The translations under genes and the position numbers were made by a program. From Choristocarpus tenellus KU-1152 (taxonomy: Eukaryota; Phaeophyceae): 24,741 bases of DNA. Below, piece by piece: positions 1-12,200 of the stretch. The stretch covers positions 1-24,741 of the forward strand of contig CAXNAD020000199.1 of the NCBI GenBank assembly GCA_964200185.2. Reading direction: 5' to 3'. Each line of letters starts with the position of its first letter. Within the stretch, counting starts at the first letter, position 1. Below the pieces are notes generated by a model that did no database searches, had not been told where the DNA came from, and saw nothing but the letters and a program-made list of their open reading frames with translations.

Positions 1-510
1 GGGAATGAAAGGGGGAGGAGCTTAAAGCACCCGACTATGCGGTGGCGGAGGATATACATACATACATTAAAGGCAAGTCGGCAAGCAAAGTGTGCCGGCG
101 AACGATAAACTCTCACTGTTTTCTGTTGTGTCCTGTTTATTGTATACGCACGTTTTTTTGTTACGAATAATAATGTCAAAGTGTAGGTTGACCCCCCCTC
201 TAGGATGAAGATTGGCCGCTACGTACATACATATGGCCTCGAACATAAAAGATGACGAGATCGGCTTTATGTAGTGACAGCGTGGTGACTGACCTTGCCT
301 ACTAAGCGTGCCAAAATTACCCGATAATAACAGGCATTAAAGCTAAAAATATATACAAAATACAATCTTCGCATGTATGCATAGTATGAAAAATTTGCTC
401 GTTCTTCTTTGTCGACTTGGTTAGGTTTTTGGAGGGTGTGACCTATCTATCCCTTTCTTGTACAAACCACATCAACCTTGAATAAATATTTATAACTAGT
501 GGAAGAAGAC

Positions 511-530
511 GTATGTATGTATGTATGTAT
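511..530. repeat. (GTAT)5 microsatellite
   Basis: Five perfect tandem copies of GTAT. Shorter TACA/CATA runs occur near 53-68 and 222-234, so this tetranucleotide family is scattered through the left end. Confidence 0.9.
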
Positions 531-3500
531 TATATAATACAATATGTAGTGTATGATACATACAAACATGCCAAACCGTTACCGGCTCCCCCCATCAGAG
601 AGCCTGTCTGTCCTTGTACCTTTGGCTTGGTTGAGGTCGCTTCCAAATCGTAGCAGTGCCCTTTACAAGCACCGAAATAATTTTGACCAAAAATATATAT
701 GCACTTTCCGCACACCAATCCGGGTCTTGCCCGTCCTTAATAAAAAGTTCCATCCTCAATTTTGATGATCGGTTGTTATTTGTCTTGAAGTTACTAATGC
801 ACAAAAGTTGGTTAACTGATTGCCGGTGACCTTTGCGCAATGACATGTGCAGCACATGCCAAGCAGGTTCCCCAAAAGGAGTTTGGTTTGGCGATCTTGA
901 TGAGGCAAGGTGGAGCAAGACAAATCTATTTTGTACATGTACAACCGCTTACCTGTCATCTCTCTGGTTTGATTATGGTAGATGTATCTTCTAATTTTAA
1001 GGATTAATTCATAGGGGTGAAGTGCCCCATCTCATGAATGCATGCACCAGTTCTTAGATTGTGATTTTTTCTTGTTATATGGTTCAGCGCAACAAACTCT
1101 ACTGTGGCAGATGTCGAAGCAATACATGCAACTGTCCATACCAAATGCACAGAGTACTCTTCTACATATCAACAAAAGATTTGTAGTTCAGAAAGTTGAG
1201 AGTCAATCCAACACTAATACACTGACATGAAATTAGTAACAAAATCCTTGACTGAACTTGCAGGATTGGTGGCCATCCCTTTCCTCAATTCAAATATACT
1301 CATCTCGATAGTGTTTGTGACGCACACCACATCATGAATTATGACAATGCACTGAAAATACACGGTACGTGGTAGTACTCCGCAAAAAGAGTAAATTGCA
1401 CAGAGACATTTTCCTCCCATCTTGAACATGACCAATCCACCACACTGGGTGTGGCACACTTCACCCACATGTATGGTATCATTTCAAACCTCACCTCCCC
1501 TTCACATGTCAAATCCTTCAAGTAATGCCCTTTCAAGCGTACTCTCACTTTCAAAACAAATCAGATTAAATACAGACAGATGTGTGAGTGGCAGGTGAGG
1601 AGGAAAATGAGGGCAAGAGGGAAGGGAAGGAAACAAGCACTGATGCTCACCAAAAATATCTCAATGCTTATGCACTCTTCAACTAACGAAAAAATATAGA
1701 AAGTAGAACATAGACCAGTGGCACAAACCAATATATATGAGTGAAAGTATCTTAGAGGGTATGAGTTTTGCCTTGTTCATCCATTTGGGACTTGGCTTCC
1801 CTTAAGGTTTTTACGACATTTTCCTAATCCAAAATATGCCGGAGTAGGTAAAATGTGTAAGTTATGAAAAGATGGGCCCGGAACAAGGATATTGGCACTT
1901 CCTAACAAACACGATAGCCAAAATTACATCAGAATCACAACATTGAATTTTGGCCGCCAAATGGACGCGGCTCTACCCTCTAAGGTACTTTGGCTCATAT
2001 ATAGTAGTAAAGGATCTAAAAAAGGAACTACTGGCCTACTTATAAATGTTACAGGGTAGTCTTGTCGCCGGCAAAGTAGAACAATGTGAGAAAACAGTAA
2101 GCCAAATATAGTTAAGGGTATAGCCTCATAATCGAGGATCTGGGGCCAATATGCACCCACTTAGACTAAAGGGAGAGCGGTTTTGAAGAGGTCACAAAAA
2201 TAGGAAACCTTCCCTCATGTGTGTGTCATTCCCCCACTCATACTCTTGCCCACAATCAAATGCGGACAAAATAAAGCGCAATCACTCAAATTAGTTTGTT
2301 CGCAACAAGATTAAAAAAGGGGATCAAGCAACGTGACCCTGGGCTAGTCACTCTCCACCCCATAAATCCATCTAGATCATACGCCCCATAGTGAGTCATC
2401 GCCGTATCTGCCCTGGTGAATATCCCCCGGCTTCTTCCATCCTCAGTCTGCTGCATAGTAAAAAATAATGTAACTCAGATGTGCATAGTCAACAGAAAGA
2501 AACTCATATTTTTTCAGGGGGTGGCCTCCAAGGACACTATGAACGCTGCAACAAGGTTAATATTACACTGAAGATCTCCAAAACAACTTGCTTATTGCCA
2601 GCACTCCCAAAACTCATCTAGACTACCCCCCCCCCTGGAAGTAGCAGCTCTACTAGTTCCTAAACTAGCAGAAACGTTGCTAGAACATAATGCCTTCATG
2701 CCCTTACTTCCTTGCCTTGTTAACGAAGCACACCATTAAAAAATCAGGATGTGTGCACTTCCCTCCATCGCACTGCACACCTATTTGACCTCTGTAACCC
2801 CTGGTGTGCTTTGATAATTTCCTTGCCAACACTCATGAGTCACAAAAGTTCCACGAACTGGACCAAGAGCCTCAGCCTTCAGCCCAAGGGCTGCATCATA
2901 AACCACGCCCTGCTATTCACCATGTACCCATCTCATGGGAATTCTGGTGATATCAACGGATGCCACTGGTGGAACCAAGCCATCATCCTGTGAGTGACAT
3001 CATCCATCACCATTAAGTCCACCCATGGGGGGAAGAAGGGACAAACACAAACCATGAGAATGGGGGATCATTATTTTGGTGGAGGGAGGAAAGAGTCAAG
3101 AGGTTAGGAGATTGGGAGCAGACAAAAAATAATTTAGTAGAAGGGTGTCCGTGCTACAGGTAAGGGCAGATATTTCCATGTCACACCAGCTCAAGGGGTG
3201 GTGTGGAGGAGAGTGCTCACACCTTCAAGAGAGAAATCATGTTTCAAGAAGAATTCATAGAGAAATCACATTTTTCTTTTGACAAGCTGGTCCTTATACT
3301 CACACTGCTTCTACGGTATCGACCAATTACCACAAAAAAACATAGTGATGGAGCCCTCATCTTCCTCAAACCAGTGGAACAGTTACTTAGAAGACCTCAG
3401 GCCATTCTCTAGTTCCACATAGTTTCCAGGCAGCAGTGGTGGTGTTTGGTATGCTATCATCCCTTAAGACTAAAACAATTATCATAACTCGAGAGAGTCT

Positions 3501-4557
3501 TTAGACGACTCTCATTTTGACAGGAGTGAACTTTACTCCATCCCCATAACCCTCCTATTTCATGGAAAAATCATCTTTAAACACCCCCTGACAATTCACA
3601 TTCTGCAGACACGAGTGCTATCCCCCCTCAATTGACGGCCTCCTACAAATTCTTAGTGTTACACGTTTTCCATGCAAATGACATGGTTTGACTTAACTGT
3701 TCTTGCATCACATCATCCCTTTATGTATTGTAAAATGTTTAACCCACTAACTGTACCTTCTACAAAAATCGAATATGCGGTACGCATAAGGTTGGGATGG
3801 GGGCAAACAGGCAGTAGGAGTTGACTGGAGTAAGAACAGCACGAGCAAGACCAAGCCAACTTATTGCGAGGTATTTATTGTGATAAAAGGGACCGCAAAA
3901 CAAAATGTACTGAAGGCAGTATATCCTATGGCTGCAAGTGGTAGACAAGGCTTCTTGCTAAATGAAACAGTGCACCCTAACAAGGGTCAAACATCAAGGT
4001 TATGGGGAAAACGGTCTGCAGGCTCGGCCTCTCATTCTCGTGTCTTTTCACACTGAATGCAAAAAACCCCCATATTTGGTATGGTTTATTTGAAGTCTGC
4101 TCAGATGGAAGCCAAGGCAGGAGCGAACTTTGGAGTCTGTGGGACCGAGTGACTGGTAGTACGAGGATGCAAGAGTTGCACTAACCAGAGTAGCCACATG
4201 CAAATCGTAGAGGTAATGATGACTGTGAACCCAACTCCTGTGTTGTCCTTGCTAAGACCCCCAAACATCTGTGTCGATGGCGCGCAAGTAGGAGACAGTA
4301 CGGAAGTGAAAGGGCAAGATGGGGAGAGTTGTAGCAGGGACCTCCATGACTGTAGGAGTCTGTGACCGTAACACGATTACTTGCCTATTTGATACTGTAA
4401 GGCCAATGGCCAGAGCAAATAACACCAACCAATTTCAATTCTATCAGCGCGGAAGTTTAGACGCAGGTCATCATTTATTGCCCATCTACGTTAACGAAGA
4501 GTTGTTCGCGACGGCACGGGGAGCTGGAAGAACCTAGTAGAAGTTCGGAGCACCAAT

Positions 4558-4558
<1 letters not shown>

Positions 4559-4586
<28 letters not shown>
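4559..4586. repeat. (CA)n dinucleotide microsatellite
   Basis: About 14 uninterrupted CA units. It creates artificial Cys-Val-rich open frames on the minus strand, which should not be taken for genes. Confidence 0.95.
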
Positions 4587-4589
<3 letters not shown>

Positions 4590-5129
4590 CTGTGTGACTT
4601 TCAGGCATATGAGCACAAAGCAACATGCGGCCGCATAGCCGATGGTACCGAAGAGAATAGGGTCTGGGATTCCACCCATTCTGATCCCTTTTCAGTCCTA
4701 AAAGAGGGTTTTGATGAATGGCACACCTGAGAGCAAAAACCTGGAGGACCATGGGCGCGAAGGAGGTGGTTGAAAGATAAATTGATAATGGTTACGTTGG
4801 CGACATAGTGTCGGAAAGTAGATCCTCGTACAGGGAACACGTGAGGTTCAATTTTGAAGCAATTTGGTGAGGAAAGTTGGAGGAATTGTCTCCTGCCAAA
4901 GCGAAATGTCCTGCATGGGAGAAAGGTTGCCCCAAAGAGGGAGGGATTGATCTATCACTGCATGGGGCCTTGACGTACCCTGCGGATACCTTGAGATACC
5001 TGTGGGGAAAGAAGTTGGGTGGCAGAACTTGGAACCAACACTACTTTCACCTTGACGAAGTGGTACTTTAGGGTAAGGGTTTCAGCCACTACCGAACCGA
5101 CCGTCCATCGTCCATTTTCTAGTAGAGAA

Positions 5130-5158
5130 CTACAACAATAGTATTACTACTATTGTAG
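5130..5158. repeat. Short inverted repeat (hairpin)
   Basis: The arms CAATAGTA (5136-5143) and TACTATTG (5148-5155) are perfect 8-bp complements around a TTAC loop. The outer CTA and TAG pair again after a 3-nt bulge. No T-run follows and no gene adjoins, so a role is unknown. Intergenic chance or an old element end are both possible. Confidence 0.6.
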
Positions 5159-5957
5159 CACATGCTAACTTCACGAGAGGACCGAAGTTGAGCTGTGAGA
5201 GACCCACACGTCCTAGGAAGACGAGCTCTAAGAACAAAGATTATCGATTGAAGGCATTCTGGGGAAGACTCCGTGACAACCCAACTGTTGTATATTTGAA
5301 GCTCCGCTGAAAGGTGAGTGTCGTACATTGGGCGAAAAATCATAATGGGTATTAGTTGTGTTAGACAAGTCCAAGGTGTATCGCACGCGTTCAACACTTT
5401 AGAGTCACAACATTAAATAGAAGCGCTATAGATATTTCCTCCGGCAATGATGGATTGTATCTGATCAGTTTAGGGAGACTTGGCGAGGGCAGGATAATTG
5501 GGTAGTTTTCTTCCCCTGGCGTCAAATTTGTTTAGGTCATCTTAACGTTGTGTTTGCGTGCATGGTGTCGACATCAAATGTTATTGGGGGTTTTGGTAAT
5601 TTTTCTTGTCGCGTAGATATGGTACTTGTGATTACTCTCTTGCACTTTGTTTGTCAGTGTTGATTAGTGGAGGCGAAGGCGCGGGGTATCTTTCTGCTCC
5701 AATTGGTATGCTGAGCTGAATCATCTATCGAGTGGGGACCGCGAAGCCATGAGAAAGCTGCTTCACTCTGCCTCATCTGAAAACATTGAATGGGGGTATG
5801 ATTTGTGAGCGATGATTGGAAGCCTTTCCTTTATCTAATCCTTATACCGGACGTTTGCATTGTCAACCTCTTTTGAGCAGGCGTGAGTGTTTACGGAGAC
5901 TTGACGCCATTGGTTCTCTAGGTTCGGGATCACTACCTGCAGCCTAGGTGTCAATCC

Positions 5958-6275
5958 ATGGCAGCATTCAACGCGTTCTTCGCTCAGCTCACGGGCGGAG
6001 GGGGACACCCTCCAGGGGCCGGTGCTGATGACAGTGGAACTGTGGTGCCAACAACATCGCCCAGTGGCCGCCCTGCCCCCACTGGAGCCAGGGCTGGGGG
6101 TGGGGCTCCTGTCGGAGGTAGTGGCGGTTTCGGTGTGCGATTGAGAGGGAGGTGTGTCAGCTACAATCCGGTCAACGACCGGGAGCTATTTGGCACTCCA
6201 CAGGTGCAAGCGCTATTCGGAGATGAAACTCCTCGCAGACTTTTACTCAGACAATATTGCACGCCTTCTGGTTAT
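5958..6275 (+). CDS. EDC4: EDC4-like exon 1 (start codon, Gly/Pro-rich N-terminus)
   Basis: Encodes residues 1-106, beginning MAAFNAFFAQLTGGGGHPPG. The start is chosen because an in-frame TAG lies at 5919-5921 and this is the first ATG after it; G follows the ATG. The first 65 residues are Gly/Ala/Pro-rich and disordered-looking; the end (GRCVSYNPV...) leads into the WD40-like region. The donor is TAT|GTGAAG, phase 0; a second donor at 6283 would leave phase 1 and does not fit exon 2. The 506-nt intron 1 holds nothing else that I can see. Confidence 0.8.
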
Positions 6276-9200
6276 GTGAAGGGTGTGTGTGCATAGCTGC
6301 TTCTTATTTATGCTCACGAAAAATTGTCCTTGCCTATTCCACTCTCTTTTTTTGGGAGGGGTTGGACTAAATCTCTAGTGTATTAGGTTCATTGTTTGCA
6401 AGGGAGTAGTGTACAGAGTGGATACTGGATAGTCAAGATTCACTTTGTGAGCTACTTGTGACGCCGAATGAAAACGAAGGGGGCATCAAGGCAATCAAAC
6501 CAATCAGTATTCCTTGTGATCCCTGAAGATGCATTTGAGCAGAAGAGTGGAACAGACAATTTAGAATGGAATCCCTCTCTCCACTCTCCATCCCCTGTTG
6601 CCTCCTTGTACGTAGAGAAGACAAGAACCCCCGACTCTTGACAAGGGGTCAGCTAATATGCTGAATTATAAAGCCATATTAGTGCTGCATGATTTTTGGG
6701 TGGCTGACCTGGCTGACCCGACGTCTTGACACTGAAATCCTTTTTCATCCCATTTCCTGGCAAACCTTGCCACTTACAAAGTGTGAGGCTGTGGCAAATC
6801 TTCCAGAGTCAAGCCGAAGAAGGGGACTGTGTGGTCAGGGTGCTATGATGGCGGCAAACCAATCCTTTCTCTGCTATACGATCAAGACGCTCATTAGGGT
6901 TATTCACAGGGCCAAAGGTGCAAGGGCATTGCTGAAAATAAGCCAATCACCTGCTGAGGGGGACCCTCAGGTGCCATGCTCAACCCTGACCCATTTCACT
7001 GTGCTGTCCCCAATTCTCAGTTATAGGATTCATAAAACTTGTTACATAGTCTTCAAATGTCAATCATGGTTGAGGATGTGGTGAATCCCAAATGATAGAA
7101 AGAGTAATATTGTAGGATTGTTCTTGTGACTTTGGCAGGTATATTTCTAAGTCCTCAGTGCAGTTCTGTAGTTGGCAACTTGTCAGGTGAGCTTATTTCG
7201 CCATCTTCTTGACTAAGCATACATTGCAATATGGGATGGTTGAGTATTTCGCAAAGGGCAGTTTGTCAGAATTTCAACAATAGACACACACAATCCCTTC
7301 TTGCAGTCAAGTGCATTGTTTATCTTCATCTACCAGATCCTTACTGGACCTAGTGACCCTCCTCAACCACATCTCCCTCCCTCGCTCCCTCTCATTGCCC
7401 TGATGATGGCCCTGATGCTCTGATACTCATTGCCCTGATCCCCTTGCTCCCTTGCCCCTCTACCCTCCCACTGTTACCGCTCACCAATCCAATCTCGGCG
7501 ATTTTACAAAGGACATGTGCTTGTGTGCAAATAATCCAGAGCTACTGGCTTTGGTCACTTCTGAAGGAGACCTCCTTGTGTGGCGTCTGTCGCTTTCACC
7601 TGACTACCGGGAAGATGCCCCTTCACAGGGGGTAGGGGTTGGAACTGGATCAGGGGCTGGGGGGGGAGCTGGGACAGCGGGAACAGGCGAGGTGCTCACA
7701 GAGAATTGGCTGTGTGTGAGAGGGGGTCATGCACAGGGGTGAGTTGGAGGGTATGATATGGGCGGGGGCAGGTTCGAGAGGAAGGATACGGGGTTAGGAT
7801 TGGAGTGTTAAATGATGTCTTGTTCTCAAATTATGTAGCCTTACATATTTGTTTGGTGTGGAACTTGTGTGATCCCTATTGTTCCCCTTTCTTTTGATGT
7901 GTGTATGTTCCTCCACTCTTATTGGTTGACCCTTCGTGAATGTAATCGAAGCTTTGAGATGGGTATAACTTGCCTTGTTGATTGGACCCTTCATGTATTA
8001 TATTGGTCAATTTGGTGAATGAATATTGTGTGGTCTATTCTCTTGCAAGTTTTATACTATATTCACTTTGTTGCGCATCTATGTTATCTGAGGTGAATGA
8101 TGGTGACTTGTACATTGCTGTTGATATGTGTGCTTCGGAGTTTAAAGAGTCTCCTACTGGGACATGTGTGCCCTATTGAAAAATGTATGGCCTGTTCCTT
8201 AAACCCAAAATGCATTCAGAAGCATGGTACCAGACAATTGTCCAACTGTTGTACCAACCCCAAATTGTAAACTTCTCTCCCATTTTACAGTGTGGCATGG
8301 CATCCTCTGGGCTCGCGGTACTTGGCTGTTATCTGTGGCAGGAAGGTGTGTAACATAAATGCATCCCCACCCCCCATTGAACACATAAATACATTGGTAA
8401 GAGGAGACCTTATGTTGCTGTCTTGTGCTTGTCCCACACCAGTGAACTCCTATTACCCCTTGTTTGTTGCAATATGCACACACTATCATCCCCATGGCAC
8501 TGTAACCAATTACCCAGATTTCTGGGTTCTGTTTCGGCATTCAAATGGTGCATACAGGCATTTCACCCTTTTCTCCTTGAAGTTGAGCGGTATTCCTACC
8601 CTCATGCCCCATTTACATAAGCTGTTGCTGTGTCCTTGTGAATCAGTGATAACCTAATGAGTATTGATGAAATCCTTAGGTTTCCTTACTGTAAAATTTT
8701 CACGTTAGAACTTACGTATTATTCTATGTAGCAGTACTGATGATGCTTTTTTGCTGATTCTCTTTTTGAGGTGAATTCTACTCAAAATACAGGAGCTGAT
8801 GTGCTAATATGCCAGGGTTTCTGTTACATAGACATTATTGAAGACACAATGCACCTATGTACAATACCTGCTATTTACTCAATGCAGACACTGGGCACAC
8901 CAAATTTGGAACTGCCTGAAACCGTTTTAGTACACAAATGGAATAACATGTGTGAGTGTCACATAAAATGCACAGAGAAAAGGATAGCCATGGTCTGCAC
9001 TCTTGTTCTGACATTGATCCATGCTTTCATATTGTGTGACACTCCAGTAATGTGTAAATACATGTCTGGAATATTGCTGAAGATTTTTTTGCCTGTATTC
9101 ACTCTGTTGAAAGGTGGTCCTCTGTGACATGTTCAAGTGCTCTGGGTCAAAGGGACAAGGCAGTGGAGCTCCAGGCGAAGACTTCCCTCTTTTGGCAGCA

Positions 9201-12200
9201 GAAGATGGTAGGGTGCCTGGATCAGTATGCTTAGGACATGCCTGGCAGGTGAGCCATATAGATCGACTGGAAATGTCAGGGCAGGTGGGGAGAAGGAAAC
9301 AGCTGTTGCTCTGCAATTTGTTTTACATTATTTTTCTCAAAATTGTCCTCACCTCTGTTGTGTTTACGATGTACAAAATCAATGTCTCTGTCTGCTTTCA
9401 AATGCCCTGATCTGGTTGAACCTTTCCCCCTCGAACAAAGACGCACCATTTGCTTTCCTTAAATTGTGAGAAAATCGACTCAAAATTTTTTTAGTTACCA
9501 TTTTTTTTTCCATACCTGCCCTCTCCCTTTTCACATCCCACTATACTGTTGTTGCTGCCAGCACATGTACGTGCCCCCCCACCTCCCTTTTCTTACTCCC
9601 TTTACCTCTTCTCCCGCTAAACTGTTGTTTCCTGTCTCATACCCACCGCTGTGTACCATCCTGCTGCCCTTTTTCAATAGATCATTCAACTATCCGCTGG
9701 GCTGGTTGTATAGGCAAGGTCTAGTAGTGTGTGCAGCTTTAAAATCTCTACCATAAGGAAACAGTGGGTGGGATGTAGGTGTCCTTGCAGGCATTACCTG
9801 CTTTACTGCCAAATAGCTCCGTACACTACTGAATATCATGAGGAAACCTTGGATAAACACCCCCCCCTTCATACACACAGATACACATACTGATCCTCCG
9901 ACTCTTGAGCCGCTTACCAGTTCGTTTGCCTGCCATACGCATCTGTTGCAATTGACTCTTGCTCTAGTTCAACCCTGAGGAAAAGCCCTGTTGCAATCCC
10001 TACACTCTTAATCTTCCCCCTTACTGACTTGTAGTGTAACCTTTCTTGTTGTCACTTGATTGACCAGGTGAACGATTGTTCATTTTCTACAGGGGGGTCT
10101 CTGATGGCCACGGCAGGAAAGGATGGCCTAGTGATGCTGTGGGACACAAGACTAGTCGGTGCAGATGGGATGGAACACAACCTCCCTACTGTGAGTGGTA
10201 ATGGTAACATTGGAGTAATCACAGTGGGGGTTGGTATTAGTGAGGGGGGGAGGGCTACTAGAAAGGAGAGATTATGAAATTGGCAGAGATGGGCTCTTGT
10301 AATGTTGAGTGACAGCTGCTACTCATGGAGTATATTTTGCCTCCTCCCCACCCCACCTCCACCCCACCTCCACACATCCCTTCTCTGACTTTTTTTCATT
10401 CCTCGTGGTCTCTATCCCACAAGTACCCCTCCTGCCCACCTTTGAAGGACCCTTCTAATAACCTACAATTTCCTTTTCAATGAAATCCACTTGTTGGTCT
10501 TTGTTTCTCCTTTTTCCCAAAAACACAGCACTTGACCCCGTTGAGCTCATTCCGTGCCGGGTCCGATGGAGGCCCTCTTTGGCGTGTCCTGGTTACAGGC
10601 CTTAAGGGTGGTGATGACGAGAATTATGGACCACAAGCGATCATTGTCACTGGCGAGGATGCAAACCATCTCATCAAGGTGATGAGAGGATACTAAATCT
10701 GGAATCAGACCATCACACCTTGTCCTTGCACCCGTTTCACCAACTAATAAAGAAACAATCCCTCCCTTTTTGAAATTTTGTGCGAGGTCTGATGGACCCC
10801 TAATCAGTATTTGATGTTTTGGTTGGTGATCAACCTTCTCTCTTGCCTCCCTTGATGAATATCCACCCTAGGTGTGGAAAGCTCCTGCATCTCCATCAGC
10901 TTCAGGCCCTCCCGGAGTTGAGCAGAGAGTTCTTAAGCCAGAGCAGACAGTGTGCCTAGAGGGGTCTGGACCAGGAGTTGCACTATCGCTGGAAGCAGAC
11001 CCTAAGGGACAATTGATCATGGTGGCAGACACTGGAGAGGGACTGCTCTATGCACTTCACCTCGCAGATGGTGGCAGCAGTGGTGGGCGGTGAGCTGGAG
11101 AAGAAAGAGTGGTCTGGTTTTGCTTTTCATGTTCTAGTTTTGGTGGGGTATGGGGAGTGGAGAGTAGGAGATTGAGTGGTTTTCTTTCATGGAATGGGTC
11201 TGTGGAATAAGGGGATTGGTAAAATATTTTTTTTGGAATATTTTGAACACAAGAGTTGGTAATTCACGTGGAAGAGATGTTTTGTGTTTGTAATGGGTTG
11301 TAAAAATTGAGGGAGATAAGATTCATTGAGAGAATGGCCAAGGGTAATAATTATTTGGTGTACGTTGATTGTAACCTTGGATTTTTGAGTGAAAAGGCTA
11401 TCTTCTGCTAGCCTATGTTGAACGCTTTGTGCCGATAGTGTTTTAGTACCTCACCCACACACTCTCAGGGAATTCTTGACCTCACTCCTCTCCTTCACGA
11501 TACCAGTCAAGGAAGAACATATTGTGCCTAAATTTTCTCAAATTCAGTCCAAGTTTTCTGAACCTATTAAATCAGATCACATTTTGTTCGCGCCCTAAAC
11601 AAGACAAGATTCCCACCTGTCTGAACAACCAACTTAAGTCGCAATTGAGTGATCTGTTTCTCACACAGTCATTTTCTGCTGTGCAGGTTTTGTCGCATGG
11701 ACTACTTGCGCCCATACTCCCTGGCTCACCCTGTGCTCAGCTTTGTGGTGCTAGAGGAGGAGACCCAACCAGAGTTTGGATATGAAGGTCTTGAGTCAAA
11801 CCCCTCTCAAGGTAAATCCCACTCACTCACTCACTCTACACAATCCCATTCTTGGATAAGTCTATTTTGTCAGTCTTCTCTAGAGCAGAAGGATTGCAAC
11901 ACATGTATTGCCTTGCCCTATGGGATTAAATATATGTGGGGAAATTACAGAGATAATTTATGAGAATAGGTCCATTCCCTTGTCATGTCATCACTTCAGT
12001 GTAGTTTGCCCTCAGGGATGCTCTGACCTGGCCCCTTCACTCAAATACTCCAACCTCCCATCACCTGTTCCCCTCTTTCCTTGCCCCTTTCACCTTCCTC
12101 CCTCTTTCTACAGCCAAGCGCCTCACTGGTCTTTACCTGTCCTCCTTTCCCCGTAGCCCCACCTCTTCTGATTTTTTCTCTAACCTACCCCTTCCCACAA

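Larger units (their letters stand above)
1..5957. other. Gene-free 5' flank
   Basis: No coding region can be supported here. All open frames are short (about 110 codons or fewer), overlap each other on both strands, show no recognisable family and have no neighbouring exons that join in frame. The stretch holds microsatellites (GTAT near 511, CA near 4559), a C-run at 2626-2635 and two short perfect inverted repeats (3493-3513, 5136-5155). The last few hundred bases should contain the promoter and 5' UTR of the downstream EDC4-like gene, but I see no TATA box or initiator that I would defend. Confidence 0.6.

Noticed and set aside
595-918. Minus-strand open frame of 107 codons near the left end
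   Set aside because: Overlaps other open frames on both strands, no recognisable domain, no partner exons and no coding composition.
4491-4752. Minus-strand Cys-Val-rich frames
   Set aside because: Produced by the (CA)n microsatellite.
8771-9127. 118-codon plus-strand frame in intron 4
   Set aside because: It runs through the acceptor of exon 5 in a different context, uses a non-ATG start, has no family resemblance and would interrupt the conserved exon 4-5 join.
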